DNA from: JAEUMW01 sp039807745
Lineage (GTDB): Bacteria; Pseudomonadota; Gammaproteobacteria; Burkholderiales; JAEUMW01
Reading direction: 5' to 3'
DNA length: 13,836 bases
NCBI GenBank assembly: GCA_039807745.1
Contig: JBDHRV010000097.1
Location: 1-13,836 of the forward strand
Made by a program: the position numbers and the translations under genes. The notes below the pieces were generated by a model that saw nothing but the letters and a program-made list of their open reading frames with translations, ran no database searches and was not told the origin of the DNA. Shown in pieces: positions 6,678-13,775 of the stretch; position 1 is the stretch's first letter; the number at the start of each line of letters is the position of its first letter.

Positions 6678-7498
6678 GCTTCCACGTTGTCGATCAGCCG
6701 AGTGGTCCCCAGCCAGCCTGCGCCGAGCACCACGATCGCCTCTCCGACCCCGCCCGGCGGCAGCAGATCGCTGCATTTTCGCAGCGCGACATACTCCACA
6801 CGGAATCCTTGGCTGTCAAGAAAATTCCGTGTCGCCGACGCGATTTCCGGGTAGTCGGTGCGGCCGCTTTCGAGCGCCGCCTTCGCCCGCATGAGCGCTT
6901 GCGAGAGCGCCGCTGCGCGGACGCGATCGGACGGCGACAGGTATTGATTGCGCGAGCTCATCGCAAGCCCGTCCGCCTCGCGTCGCGTCTCCCCGGCAAC
7001 GATCCGCACCGGCAGATTCAGTTGTTCGACCATCGCGCGGATGATGAAGAGCTGCTGATAGTCCTTCTTGCCGAACACGGCCACCGCCGGCTGCACGGCG
7101 TTGAACAGCTTCAGCACCACCGTCGCGACACCCCGGAAGTGTCCCGGGCGGAAGGCGCCGCACAGATCGTCCGCGATCGCAGGCGGCTCCACGAAGAACT
7201 GCTGCGGGACCGGGTAGAGCTCGCGCTCGTCCGGCGCGAACACGACCTCGACGCCCAGCGGCGCGAGCTTCGCGAGGTCGGATTCGAGCGTGCGCGGATA
7301 GCGGTCGAAATCTTCGGCCGGGCCGAACTGCAGGCGGTTCACGAAAATGCTCACGAGCACGCACGAGCCCTCGCTGCGCGCGATTCGCACCAGGTCGAGG
7401 TGTCCCTCGTGCAGGTTGCCCATGGTCGGCACGAGCGCAACGGCGCGCTCGGCGGCGAGCCGCTCGCGCAATGCGGGCAAGGTGGTGATCACTTCCAT
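6662..7498 (-). CDS. panC: Pantothenate synthetase (pantoate-beta-alanine ligase)
   Basis: PanC joins pantoate and beta-alanine using ATP, via a pantoyl-adenylate, giving pantothenate and AMP. The 278-residue protein has the family's normal length. The nucleotidyltransferase HxGH signature is in PTMGNLHEGH (24-33), the pantoate/ATP region is SIFVNRLQFGPAEDFDRYPRT (50-70), GKKDYQQ is at 143-149, and the KMSKS-like loop is MSSRN (180-184). The ATG at 7498 is 14 nt after the panB stop, with no clear Shine-Dalgarno, so it may rely on translational coupling. Confidence 0.97.
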   Translation of the reverse strand: MEVITTLPALRERLAAERAVALVPTMGNLHEGHLDLVRIARSEGSCVLVSIFVNRLQFGPAEDFDRYPRTLESDLAKLAPLGVEVVFAPDERELYPVPQQFFVEPPAIADDLCGAFRPGHFRGVATVVLKLFNAVQPAVAVFGKKDYQQLFIIRAMVEQLNLPVRIVAGETRREADGLAMSSRNQYLSPSDRVRAAALSQALMRAKAALESGRTDYPEIASATRNFLDSQGFRVEYVALRKCSDLLPPGGVGEAIVVLGAGWLGTTRLIDNVEACIAG

Positions 7499-7512
7499 GT
7501 TGCGGGCGGCGA

Positions 7513-8304
7513 TTAGAACGCGTGCTCGGGACCGGGGAAGGTCTTCGCCTTTACCTCTTTCACGTAGCTTTCCACCGCGGCCTGCAGGCTCTTCGAGGGC
7601 CGCATGTAGTTCTTGACGAACTTGGCCTTCTTGCCGGGATAGATGTCGAGCATGTCGTGCAGCACCAGCACCTGGCCCGAACAGTCCACACCCGCGCCGA
7701 TGCCGATGGTCGGGATGCGCAGACTTTCGGTGACTTCCTTCGCGAGCTTGGCCGGGATCGCCTCGAGCACGATCATGCCGGCACCGACCTTCTCGAGATT
7801 GCGCGCCTCGTCGAGAATGCGCGCCGCCTCCTCCTCCGCCCGTCCCTGCACTGCGTAGCCGCCGAGCTGGTGTACCGACTGGGGCGTCAGGCCGACGTGG
7901 CCGCAGACGGGAATGCCGCGCCGCGTGAGGTAGGCGACGGTCTCGAACATCGGCGCGCCGCCTTCGATCTTGACCATCTGCGCCCCGGCCGCCATGAGCT
8001 GCGCCGCGTTACGGAAGGTATCCGCCGGTCCGGTCTGAAACGTGCCGAAAGGCATGTCCGCCATGACGAACGCACGCTTCGCGCCGCGGGCGACGCACGC
8101 GGTGTGATAGATCATCTGCTCCAGCGTGACCGGCAGGGTCGTCTCGTGCCCCTGAAGCACCATGCCGAGCGAGTCGCCCACCAGCATCACCTCGACCCCG
8201 GCAGCGTCGAGCAGCGCCGCGAAGCTCGCGTCGTAGCAGGTCAGGGTTGCGATCTTGTTACCGTCGAGACTCATGCGCTGGAGCGCGGAGAGCGTGATCC
8301 GCAT
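7513..8304 (-). CDS. panB: 3-methyl-2-oxobutanoate hydroxymethyltransferase (ketopantoate synthesis)
   Basis: PanB adds a hydroxymethyl group from methylene-tetrahydrofolate to 2-oxoisovalerate, the first committed step of pantothenate synthesis. It is a 263-residue TIM barrel of normal length. Metal and substrate residues are visible: VGDSLGM (Asp44, Ser45), MADMPFG (Asp83), KIEGG (Lys112, Glu114), GHVGLTPQS (135-143) and the catalytic-base region VLEAIP (Glu181). Start ATG 8304 is 4 nt after the kinase stop, with little Shine-Dalgarno (GGGAAC), implying coupling. The frame is open upstream to 8385, but that stretch lies inside the kinase gene and does not look like PanB. Its need for a folate cofactor makes the folK neighbour sensible. 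Confidence 0.97.
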   Translation of the reverse strand: MRITLSALQRMSLDGNKIATLTCYDASFAALLDAAGVEVMLVGDSLGMVLQGHETTLPVTLEQMIYHTACVARGAKRAFVMADMPFGTFQTGPADTFRNAAQLMAAGAQMVKIEGGAPMFETVAYLTRRGIPVCGHVGLTPQSVHQLGGYAVQGRAEEEAARILDEARNLEKVGAGMIVLEAIPAKLAKEVTESLRIPTIGIGAGVDCSGQVLVLHDMLDIYPGKKAKFVKNYMRPSKSLQAAVESYVKEVKAKTFPGPEHAF

Positions 8305-8308
8305 CGAT

Positions 8309-8950
8309 TCAGGTTCCCAGATTGAAGAACGCCCGGCTGCCGCGCATCTCGGCGACCTGCGTGAGCAGCAGGTCCAGGTCCGCACGGGCGTCGACGAAGT
8401 TGAGGTGGTCGCTGTTGACGATCAGCACGGGCGCGGCGGCGTAATGGTGGAAGAACACGCTGTACGCGTCCGCCAGCCGCCGCAGGTAGTCGAGCGTGAG
8501 GTCGTTCTCGTAGTCGATGCCGCGCCGCTTGACACGCTCGATCAGCGTGTCGGGCGAGGCCTGGAGATAGATGACGAGATCGGGCGCCGGCGCGCGTGGC
8601 TTGACATGCGCGTACAGGTCCCGATAAAGCGCGAGCTCGTCCGCGGTGAGGGTGAGCTCCGCGAAAAGCGGATCCTTGTCGAGCATGAAGTCGGCGACGA
8701 CGCGCCCCGCGAACAGCTCCTGCCGCATCAGCGCGGAGAGCTGATTCACCCGATGCGTGAGAAAAAAGAGCTGGGTGGCGAGCGCGTGGCGCTCCGGGTC
8801 GCGGTAGAAGCGCGGCAGGAAGGGATTCGTCTCCGGCTCCTCGAGCACGAGACGCGCGTGCAGGCGTTCCGCGAGCGAGCGCGCGAGGCTCGTCTTGCCG
8901 GCCCCGATCGGCCCCTCGATGGCAACGAACCGCAGCCGCTCAGGCGGCAT
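8309..8950 (-). CDS. Deoxynucleoside kinase (dNK / deoxyguanosine-deoxyadenosine kinase family)
   Basis: A 213-residue P-loop kinase that phosphorylates deoxynucleosides for salvage. The P-loop is EGPIGAGKTS (12-21). A Glu-Glu-Pro segment at 37-39 fits the catalytic base region, VADFMLDKDPLFA (85-97) stands where family members have a DR-type motif, PDLVIYLQASPDTLIERVKRRGIDYE (123-148) holds the strand and LID arginines, and a YAAAPVLIVNSDHLNF segment is near the end. The ATG at 8950 overlaps the end of folK by 11 nt, and the stop is 4 nt before panB. Substrate preference (dG, dA, dC) cannot be read from sequence. It is distinct from thymidylate kinase. Confidence 0.9.
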   Translation of the reverse strand: MPPERLRFVAIEGPIGAGKTSLARSLAERLHARLVLEEPETNPFLPRFYRDPERHALATQLFFLTHRVNQLSALMRQELFAGRVVADFMLDKDPLFAELTLTADELALYRDLYAHVKPRAPAPDLVIYLQASPDTLIERVKRRGIDYENDLTLDYLRRLADAYSVFFHHYAAAPVLIVNSDHLNFVDARADLDLLLTQVAEMRGSRAFFNLGT

Positions 8951-9437
8951 CGAGAGGCTCCAGCCGCTGGTCGTGACACTCCCGCAGCAGGTCGGCCACG
9001 CGCCCCCTGCCCGGAATCACCGTGTCGGGGGCGATCTCGGCGAGCGGCTGCAGCACGAACGCGCGCTCGTGCATGCGCGGGTGCGGCAGTGTGAGCCCGT
9101 GCTCGTGGAGCACGAGGTCGCCGTAGAGCAGTACGTCGAGGTCGAGCGTGCGCGGTGCGTTCGTGAACTCGCGCACGCGGCCGTGGCGCCGCTCGATCGC
9201 GAGCAGTCCATCGAGCAGCGCATGGGGGGCGAGCGCGGTTTCCACCATCACGACGGCATTGATGAAATCAGGCTGTTCGAGGAATCCCACGGGCGCAGTA
9301 CGGTACAGAGACGATCGCTTGACGAGCCGGGTTTCCGGCAACGAGCCGATCTCCAGCATGCCGCGCGCGACCTGTTCGCGCGGCGCATCGAGGTTGCTGC
9401 CCAGGGCCACGAAGGCGATCGCCGGCGGCGGGTTCAC
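8940..9437 (-). CDS. folK: 2-amino-4-hydroxy-6-hydroxymethyldihydropteridine pyrophosphokinase (folate synthesis)
   Basis: FolK transfers pyrophosphate from ATP to the hydroxymethyl-pterin, the step before dihydropteroate synthase. The 165-residue protein starts MNPPPAIAFVALGSNLDAPREQ, the family N-terminus. RTAPVGFLEQPDFINAV is at 46-62, the signature APRTLDLDVLLYG at 94-106 (Asp99 and Asp101 hold Mg), and LPHPRMHERAFVL at 117-129. The start is GTG 9437, overlapping the pcnB stop by four bases (GTGA), with GGAGG six bases upstream. The open frame to 9620 would run deep into pcnB and is not used. Confidence 0.96.
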   Translation of the reverse strand: MNPPPAIAFVALGSNLDAPREQVARGMLEIGSLPETRLVKRSSLYRTAPVGFLEQPDFINAVVMVETALAPHALLDGLLAIERRHGRVREFTNAPRTLDLDVLLYGDLVLHEHGLTLPHPRMHERAFVLQPLAEIAPDTVIPGRGRVADLLRECHDQRLEPLDAA

Positions 9438-10789
9438 TGTTCGCCTCCGGGCTCGCCGACCGTCTCGGTCACCGCAGCTGGTCGTTTGCGGCGCGGACGC
9501 CGGCGGCGCGTGCCTTTCCCGGTGCTCGGCAAGAGCATCGCGTTGCGCACCTCGTCGCTCGCGTCCTGGAACTTCGTCCACCAGTCCCCCAGTTCCGACT
9601 CCACTTCGCCGCTCTCGCACCGGAGCAGGAGGAAATCGTAGCCGGCCCGGAAGCGCTCATGCGCGAGCAAGGCCAGCGGCCGGCGGCCGCTGCGCGCCTC
9701 GAAGCGCGGCTGCATGGCCCACAGCTCCTTCATCGGTGCGCTCAGCCGGCGCGGGATCGCGAGCTTCTCCGACTGCTGGCTCACTACCTGTTCCATGGCC
9801 TCGTGCAGCGCCGGCATGACCTTCACACCCTGCGCCTGCAGGCTCTTCCACGCACTCACCACCTCGTGCCACAAGAGCGCCGCGAACAGGAACGCGGGCG
9901 AGACCGGCTTGTCGGCACGGATGCGCTGATCGGTGTTGCGCAACGCGAGCATCACGAAGCGCTGGCCGAGCGGCTGCTCGACGATCACGTCCAGCATCGG
10001 CAGCAGGCCGTGGTGCAGCCCCTCTTCGCGCAGTTTCGCCACGCTCTCGGCAGCATGACCCGAGAGCAGCAGCTTCAGCATCTCGTCGAAGAGACGTGCC
10101 GCCGGCACGTTCTCCAGCAAGTCGGCGAGCGGCTTGATGGGCTTCTTGGTGGCGGGGTCGAGCCCGAGCCCGAGCTTCGCGGCAAGACGCACGGCGCGCA
10201 GCATGCGCACCGGATCCTCGCGGTAGCGCTGCTCCGGGTCGCCGATGATGCGCAGCCGCCTCTTCCGCAGGTCGTCCCAGCCGCCGCAGTAGTCGACGAT
10301 CTCCTGGGTCGTGGGATCGTAGAAGAGCGCGTTGACGGTGAAGTCGCGCCGCAGCGCATCCTCCTCCTGCGTCCCCCAGACGTTGTCGCGCAGCAGCCGG
10401 CCGTGGGCGTCCTTGTGCCCGGATTCGTCCGCCTGCAGCGCCGGACCGCGGAAGGTCGAGACCTCGACCGTCTCCGGCCCGCACAGGCAATGGACGATCT
10501 GGAAGCGGCGACCGATGATGCGCGAGCGGCGAAAGGCGGAGCGTACCTCTTCGGGCGTGGCGTCGGTCGCGACATCGAAGTCCTTCGGATTGCGGCCGAG
10601 CAGGAGGTCGCGCACCGCACCGCCCACCACGAATGCCTTGAACCCGCGCTCCTGCAGCGTGGCCGTGACCTTGCGCGCACAGTCGCTGATGCCGGTACGG
10701 GGCACGCCGTGCTTTTCGAATGGGATGACGACCGGATCCTGCGAGCGGGCGCGACGCGAGAAGACGCGATGCAGGAACTTGCGGATCAT
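9434..10789 (-). CDS. pcnB: Poly(A) polymerase I
   Basis: PcnB adds 3' poly(A) tails to RNA, marking it for decay. The 451-residue protein has the polymerase-beta-type head of class II nucleotidyltransferases: VVGGAVRDLLLG (54-65), PKDFDVATDATP with catalytic Asp70 and Asp72, RRDFTVNAL (147-155), IIGDPEQRYREDPVRMLRAVR (181-201). The C-terminus is very basic (RRRRPRRKRP, about 428-437), as in RNA-binding tails of PcnB rather than tRNA CCA-adding enzymes. I chose ATG 10789 (MIRKFLHRVFSRR, conserved in relatives). An ATG at 10858 is in frame but overlaps the TATAAT box. The Shine-Dalgarno is weak. It is first in the operon with folK. Confidence 0.95.
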   Translation of the reverse strand: MIRKFLHRVFSRRARSQDPVVIPFEKHGVPRTGISDCARKVTATLQERGFKAFVVGGAVRDLLLGRNPKDFDVATDATPEEVRSAFRRSRIIGRRFQIVHCLCGPETVEVSTFRGPALQADESGHKDAHGRLLRDNVWGTQEEDALRRDFTVNALFYDPTTQEIVDYCGGWDDLRKRRLRIIGDPEQRYREDPVRMLRAVRLAAKLGLGLDPATKKPIKPLADLLENVPAARLFDEMLKLLLSGHAAESVAKLREEGLHHGLLPMLDVIVEQPLGQRFVMLALRNTDQRIRADKPVSPAFLFAALLWHEVVSAWKSLQAQGVKVMPALHEAMEQVVSQQSEKLAIPRRLSAPMKELWAMQPRFEARSGRRPLALLAHERFRAGYDFLLLRCESGEVESELGDWWTKFQDASDEVRNAMLLPSTGKGTRRRRPRRKRPAAVTETVGEPGGEQ

Positions 10790-10849
10790 GAAGTGGCGGG
10801 CCGAGTGGCCTTCCGGGCCGGAAGCGGACCCCGGAGCGGCAAGGCGTGA

Positions 10850-10855
10850 ATTATA
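10850..10855 (-). promoter_or_regulatory. -10 box of the pcnB operon promoter
   Basis: A perfect TATAAT on the minus strand lies about 60 nt before the pcnB start, in the 124-nt gap after the phosphatase gene. No good -35 match is seen 16-18 bp upstream, so the promoter may be weak or activator-assisted. Confidence 0.5.
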
Positions 10856-10913
10856 CATCGCACGTTGCAGCGCACGGCCGAACGGGGCCGCACTCTCTCG
10901 CGTCCCGGCCGGT

Positions 10914-11582
10914 TCAAGAAGGTGTCGACCGCAGGCTGATGATCGGCCAACCGTGGTCCCGTGCGTGCTGGCGCAGGGTCTCGTCGGGGTCCACCGCGAC
11001 CGGGCGCGACACCGCCCCGAGCAGCGGCAAATCGTTCAGCGAATCGCTGTAGAACCAGCTTTCCGCGAAGGACTGCAGAGGGGTCCCGCGCCGGGCGAGC
11101 CAGGCATGCAGACGTTCGACCTTGCCCTCGCGAAAGCACGGGGTGCCCGCCACGCGGCCGGTGAACTCGCCGTCAGCGGCCTCGGGGTCGGTCGCGATCA
11201 AGTGCTCGACTGCGAGCACTCGCGCGATCGGCCCGGTGACGAAGCTGTTGGTTGCCGTGACGATGACGCGCAGATCGTCGGCGTGAGAGCGCAATAGTTG
11301 CCGGGCCGCCTCGCCGATCAGGGGGGCGATCCGTTCGGCCATGAACTCGCGGTGCCACGCGTCGAGCACGGCGCGCGGATGGCGCGACAGGGGCTTTAAC
11401 TGAAAGTCGAGGAACTCGTGGATGTCGAGCGTGCCGTTGCGATACTGATCGTAGAAATCCTGGTTGCGCGCCTCATAGACTTCACGGTCCAGAACACCCT
11501 TGCCGATCAGGAACTGGGCCCACTCGAAGTCGCTGTCGCCGGAGAGCAGAGTGTTGTCGAGGTCGAAGAGGGCGAGACGCAT
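10914..11582 (-). CDS. HAD superfamily phosphatase, subfamily IB (SerB-like)
   Basis: A 222-residue cytoplasmic phosphatase with all four HAD motifs: I, LFDLDNTLL (nucleophile Asp7, acid Asp9); II, VIVTATN (Thr109); III, the lysine in FREGKVERL (Lys154); IV, YSDSLNDLPLL (Asp180, Asp184). The helical cap between motifs I and II (about 16-90) is of the IB type seen in phosphoserine phosphatase and the HAD-IB hypothetical group (CicA-like). Substrate is unknown; phosphoserine, histidinol phosphate or a lipid phosphate are possible. The start ATG 11582 precedes MRLALFDLDNT. No Shine-Dalgarno is present. The frame stays open to 11771, but the extra part is arginine-rich and out of character. It is transcribed away from the CbiM-like gene. 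Confidence 0.88.
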   Translation of the reverse strand: MRLALFDLDNTLLSGDSDFEWAQFLIGKGVLDREVYEARNQDFYDQYRNGTLDIHEFLDFQLKPLSRHPRAVLDAWHREFMAERIAPLIGEAARQLLRSHADDLRVIVTATNSFVTGPIARVLAVEHLIATDPEAADGEFTGRVAGTPCFREGKVERLHAWLARRGTPLQSFAESWFYSDSLNDLPLLGAVSRPVAVDPDETLRQHARDHGWPIISLRSTPS

Positions 11583-11656
11583 GCGGGAGGCGCTGGAACG
11601 AAGCGGCCGTTTCAGGGTCTCGCTTCTTGCGGTCGGGGGACAATTTGCGGCCGCGC

Positions 11657-11664
11657 AGTATACC
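11657..11664. promoter_or_regulatory. Shared -10 region for two divergent genes
   Basis: The 95-nt gap 11583-11677 holds AGTATACC. Read on the minus strand it gives TATACT (11657-11662) facing the phosphatase gene; on the plus strand it gives TATACC (11659-11664) facing the CbiM-like gene. Neither direction has a convincing -35. Start codons lie about 75 nt (minus) and 14 nt (plus) away. Confidence 0.35.
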
Positions 11665-11677
11665 GTAAAACGCCATC

Positions 11678-12346
11678 GTGAACTTTCCGGACGCCCTGCT
11701 CCCGCCCGCCTGGTACGGGCTCGGCTGGCTCCTTTTCGTGCCCTGCCTCGTCCTCGCCGCGCGCCGTGCACCGTGGCGCCGCCTCGTCGCGGACTCGGTG
11801 GCGCTCAACGCGTGGCTCGGGACCGTCGTCTGCCTCGCGCTGCTCTGGCAGATCACCGCGGGTATCCAGCCCGGCCTCAACTTTCACTTCCTGGGCGCGA
11901 CGCTGTTTACCCTGATGGTTGGCCAGCGCCTCGCCCTGGTCGGACTCACGCTGGTGCTGGCTGCGGTGACGGCCTGGAGCGGCAGCGGCTGGCACAGCTT
12001 CGGACTCAACGGATTCACGATGGCTGCCGTACCCGTCGCACTGAGCTACGCGCTATACCGGCTGATCGAATCGCGCCTGCCCAACAACTTCTTCGTGTAC
12101 GTCTTTCTCACCGCCTTTGCCGGGGCCGCCGTCGCCGTAGCGGCGGTGGGTCTCGTGACGACTTCGCTGCTCGCAGGGGCGGGCGCGTACCCTTCCGGTC
12201 AGCTCTTCGGGCTCTACCTGCCGTACTACCTGCTGCTCGCCTGGTCCGAAGCCCTGTTCACGGGGATGACCATCACGCTTTTCATCGTCTACAAGCCGGA
12301 GTGGGTCGCGACTTTCGACGACGGGCGTTATCTGCGCAACGAGTAG
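11678..12346 (+). CDS. Orphan CbiM-like membrane protein (energy-coupling-factor S-component family)
   Basis: A 222-residue protein with about six or seven hydrophobic segments, resembling CbiM/NikM, the substrate-binding subunits of cobalt and nickel ECF transporters. The N-terminus MNFPDALLPPAW parallels CbiM MHIPDG, and GLNFHFLGATLFTLMVGQRLAL (66-87) parallels the conserved SGHLLGG segment, with His70 in the metal-ligand position. His2, the other ligand, is Asn here. The start is GTG 11678: an in-frame TAA at 11666-11668 rules out any upstream ATG. No Shine-Dalgarno is visible. No CbiN, CbiQ or CbiO gene is in the window, so transport in the usual way is doubtful. The transpeptidase gene starts 50 nt downstream. 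Confidence 0.78.
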   Translation: MNFPDALLPPAWYGLGWLLFVPCLVLAARRAPWRRLVADSVALNAWLGTVVCLALLWQITAGIQPGLNFHFLGATLFTLMVGQRLALVGLTLVLAAVTAWSGSGWHSFGLNGFTMAAVPVALSYALYRLIESRLPNNFFVYVFLTAFAGAAVAVAAVGLVTTSLLAGAGAYPSGQLFGLYLPYYLLLAWSEALFTGMTITLFIVYKPEWVATFDDGRYLRNE

Positions 12347-12396
12347 TCGCAGCAGGCGCATTTTTTCCCGACTGCCGTTATCATCTCGCGGCCACG

Positions 12397-13389
12397 ATGA
12401 GCATGAACCCTCTCCGATTCCGTCCCGCAGCCGTCCTGCTTGGCGCCGTGTTGATTGCCGGCGCCCTGCCCGTCCGTGGCGAGCCGGCGCCGGTCGAGCG
12501 CCACACGCTGCCCAGACCGGACTCGAGCCTCGTCGGCGAAAACCGTTCTGTGACGGTGCGCGACGAACAGACGCTGCTCGACGTCGCGCGCGAACAAGGC
12601 ATCGGCCAGGAGGAAATCCTGAACGCCAATCCCGGTGTCGACCGCTGGCTGCCTCCGCCCGGCAGCGAAGTCATCATCCCCGGGCGCAGACTCCTGCCGG
12701 ATGCCGCGCGTAAAGGCATCGTCATCAATCTGCCGGAATACAGGCTCTACTACTTCCCGGAGCCGGCGAAAAAAACCCACCCGCGCGAAGTCATCACCTT
12801 CCCGATCTCGGTCGGCCGGATGGACTGGAAGACGCCGCTCGGCCTCACGCAGGTCGCCTCGAAGCAGAAGAATCCTTCCTGGACCCCGCCGGCGTCGATC
12901 CGTGCCGAACACGAGGCCGAGGGCGACATACTGCCGAAGGTGGTGCCGCCCGGGCCGGACAATCCGCTCGGGCTCTATGCGTTGCGACTGGGAATTCCGG
13001 GATACCTGATCCACGGCACCGACAAGGAATTCGGTGTCGGCATGCAGGTCACGCACGGGTGCATGCGGCTATTGCCCGAGCACATCGAGACGCTGTTCCA
13101 GCTGGCCCCGGTCGGCACCCCGGTGCGGCTCATGAATCAGCCCATCAAGCTGGGCTGGGGACCGGATGCGCTCTATCTCGAAGTCCATCCGCCGCTGGAG
13201 GAGGACGAGCGCCCGTCCGCACTCCAGATCGCCGAGACACTCGACGCCATCAGTTCGAAGCTCGCCGCCCGGCCCGATCTCGTGCTGGACGAAGCCGCGG
13301 TGAAGATCGCGATCATCGAGAAATCCGGGCTGCCGGTACCGATCGCCCGGACACTGCGATCGCGGCTTCTGCTCGAAAGCCGCAACTGA
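12397..13389 (+). CDS. L,D-transpeptidase with LysM domain (ErfK/YbiS/YnhG type)
   Basis: A 330-residue periplasmic enzyme that uses a catalytic cysteine to link meso-diaminopimelate in peptidoglycan to an acceptor, in E. coli relatives the C-terminal lysine of Braun lipoprotein. A signal peptide occupies about residues 1-28 (cut after PVRG). A LysM-like region covers 50-97 (SVTVRDEQTLLDVAREQGIG, then NANPGVD and EVIIPGRRLL). The YkuD domain spans about 106-247: IVINLPEYRLYYF, NPSWTPPASIRA, GLYALRLG, YLIHGT (His206) and THGCMRL (His220, Cys222). The usual SHGC-I/V-R is THGCMR here. The tail of about 80 residues (251-330) continues past the YkuD fold. ATG 12397 or 12403 (MNPLRF) could start; neither has a good Shine-Dalgarno. 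Confidence 0.94.
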   Translation: MSMNPLRFRPAAVLLGAVLIAGALPVRGEPAPVERHTLPRPDSSLVGENRSVTVRDEQTLLDVAREQGIGQEEILNANPGVDRWLPPPGSEVIIPGRRLLPDAARKGIVINLPEYRLYYFPEPAKKTHPREVITFPISVGRMDWKTPLGLTQVASKQKNPSWTPPASIRAEHEAEGDILPKVVPPGPDNPLGLYALRLGIPGYLIHGTDKEFGVGMQVTHGCMRLLPEHIETLFQLAPVGTPVRLMNQPIKLGWGPDALYLEVHPPLEEDERPSALQIAETLDAISSKLAARPDLVLDEAAVKIAIIEKSGLPVPIARTLRSRLLLESRN

Positions 13390-13409
13390 GGCCGCGGTAA
13401 ACGCGAACC

Positions 13410-13433
13410 GGGCGACGCTTGCCAGCGTCGCCC
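13410..13433. terminator. Hairpin between two convergent genes, probable bidirectional terminator
   Basis: A perfect 10-bp stem (GGGCGACGCT / AGCGTCGCCC) with a 4-nt loop lies midway in the 65-nt gap between the convergent stops of the transpeptidase and lipoprotein genes. There is no T-run on either side, so it may stop transcription inefficiently or protect 3' ends. Its position makes a terminator the best reading. Confidence 0.6.
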
Positions 13434-13454
13434 AGGCGAACAGTGCCGACTGCC

Positions 13455-13775
13455 TTACTTGTACATCGACTTCTTGAACATGCGGTCGATCTTGGTCTGC
13501 GTGTCCTGGCAGCACGCGTTGGCCGACCCGGCTGCGGACTTGGCGGCATCCGCCGAAGACACGGCAGCATCGGCCGAAGACTTGGCGGCATCGGCCGTGG
13601 ACTGCGCCTTCGCCGCGGCGGCAGCAGCCTTGTCGGCGGCGGCCTTCGCGGCGGCAGCATCTGCGACAGCTTTGTCGGCGGTCGCACGCACGGCTTCCAA
13701 GTCTTTCGTGGAGGCACATCCGCCGGCCAGAGCAAGGCCCACGACAAGCAGCAGGGGGGTAAAGATTTTTCTCAT
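13455..13775 (-). CDS. Lpp/OprI-like alanine-zipper lipoprotein
   Basis: A 106-residue outer-membrane lipoprotein. The signal MRKIFTPLLLVVGLALAGGC ends in a slightly unusual lipobox (A-G-G-Cys20, with Leu at -4); Ala follows the cysteine, so no inner-membrane retention signal is seen. Residues 25-85 are an alanine-rich heptad coiled coil like the trimeric zipper of Lpp and OprI. The C-terminus IDRMFKKSMYK ends in lysine, like Lpp (KYRK) and OprI (LEKASRK), the residue joined to peptidoglycan. Two adjacent cysteines (C88, C89) near the end are atypical. It is longer than Lpp (78) or OprI (83). The ATG at 13775 has GGAG 11 nt upstream. It converges on the L,D-transpeptidase gene. Confidence 0.88.
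   Translation of the reverse strand: MRKIFTPLLLVVGLALAGGCASTKDLEAVRATADKAVADAAAAKAAADKAAAAAAKAQSTADAAKSSADAAVSSADAAKSAAGSANACCQDTQTKIDRMFKKSMYK
13540..13602 (-). repeat. Three tandem 21-bp repeats encoding coiled-coil heptads
   Basis: Units at 13540-13560, 13561-13581 and 13582-13602 are exact 21-base steps, differing from one another at a few positions. Each encodes seven residues of the SSADAA-K/V type in the lipoprotein. This is the size of one coiled-coil heptad, so gain or loss of a unit keeps frame and register. Confidence 0.8.

Noticed and set aside
10790..10858. Longer N-terminus for pcnB from ATG 10858
   Set aside because: This ATG overlaps the TATAAT box, and the extra 23 residues do not resemble PcnB. 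The conserved start MIRKFLHRVF is at 10789.
12331..12366. Possible terminator after the CbiM-like gene: TGCGC/GCGCA arms followed by six Ts
   Set aside because: The stem is only 5 bp with a long loop, and competing pairings exist. It is too weak to call; the transpeptidase may be co-transcribed.
11500..12396. Long N-terminal extension of the transpeptidase frame
   Set aside because: It overlaps the whole CbiM-like gene in another frame, and the signal peptide at 12397 marks the true start.
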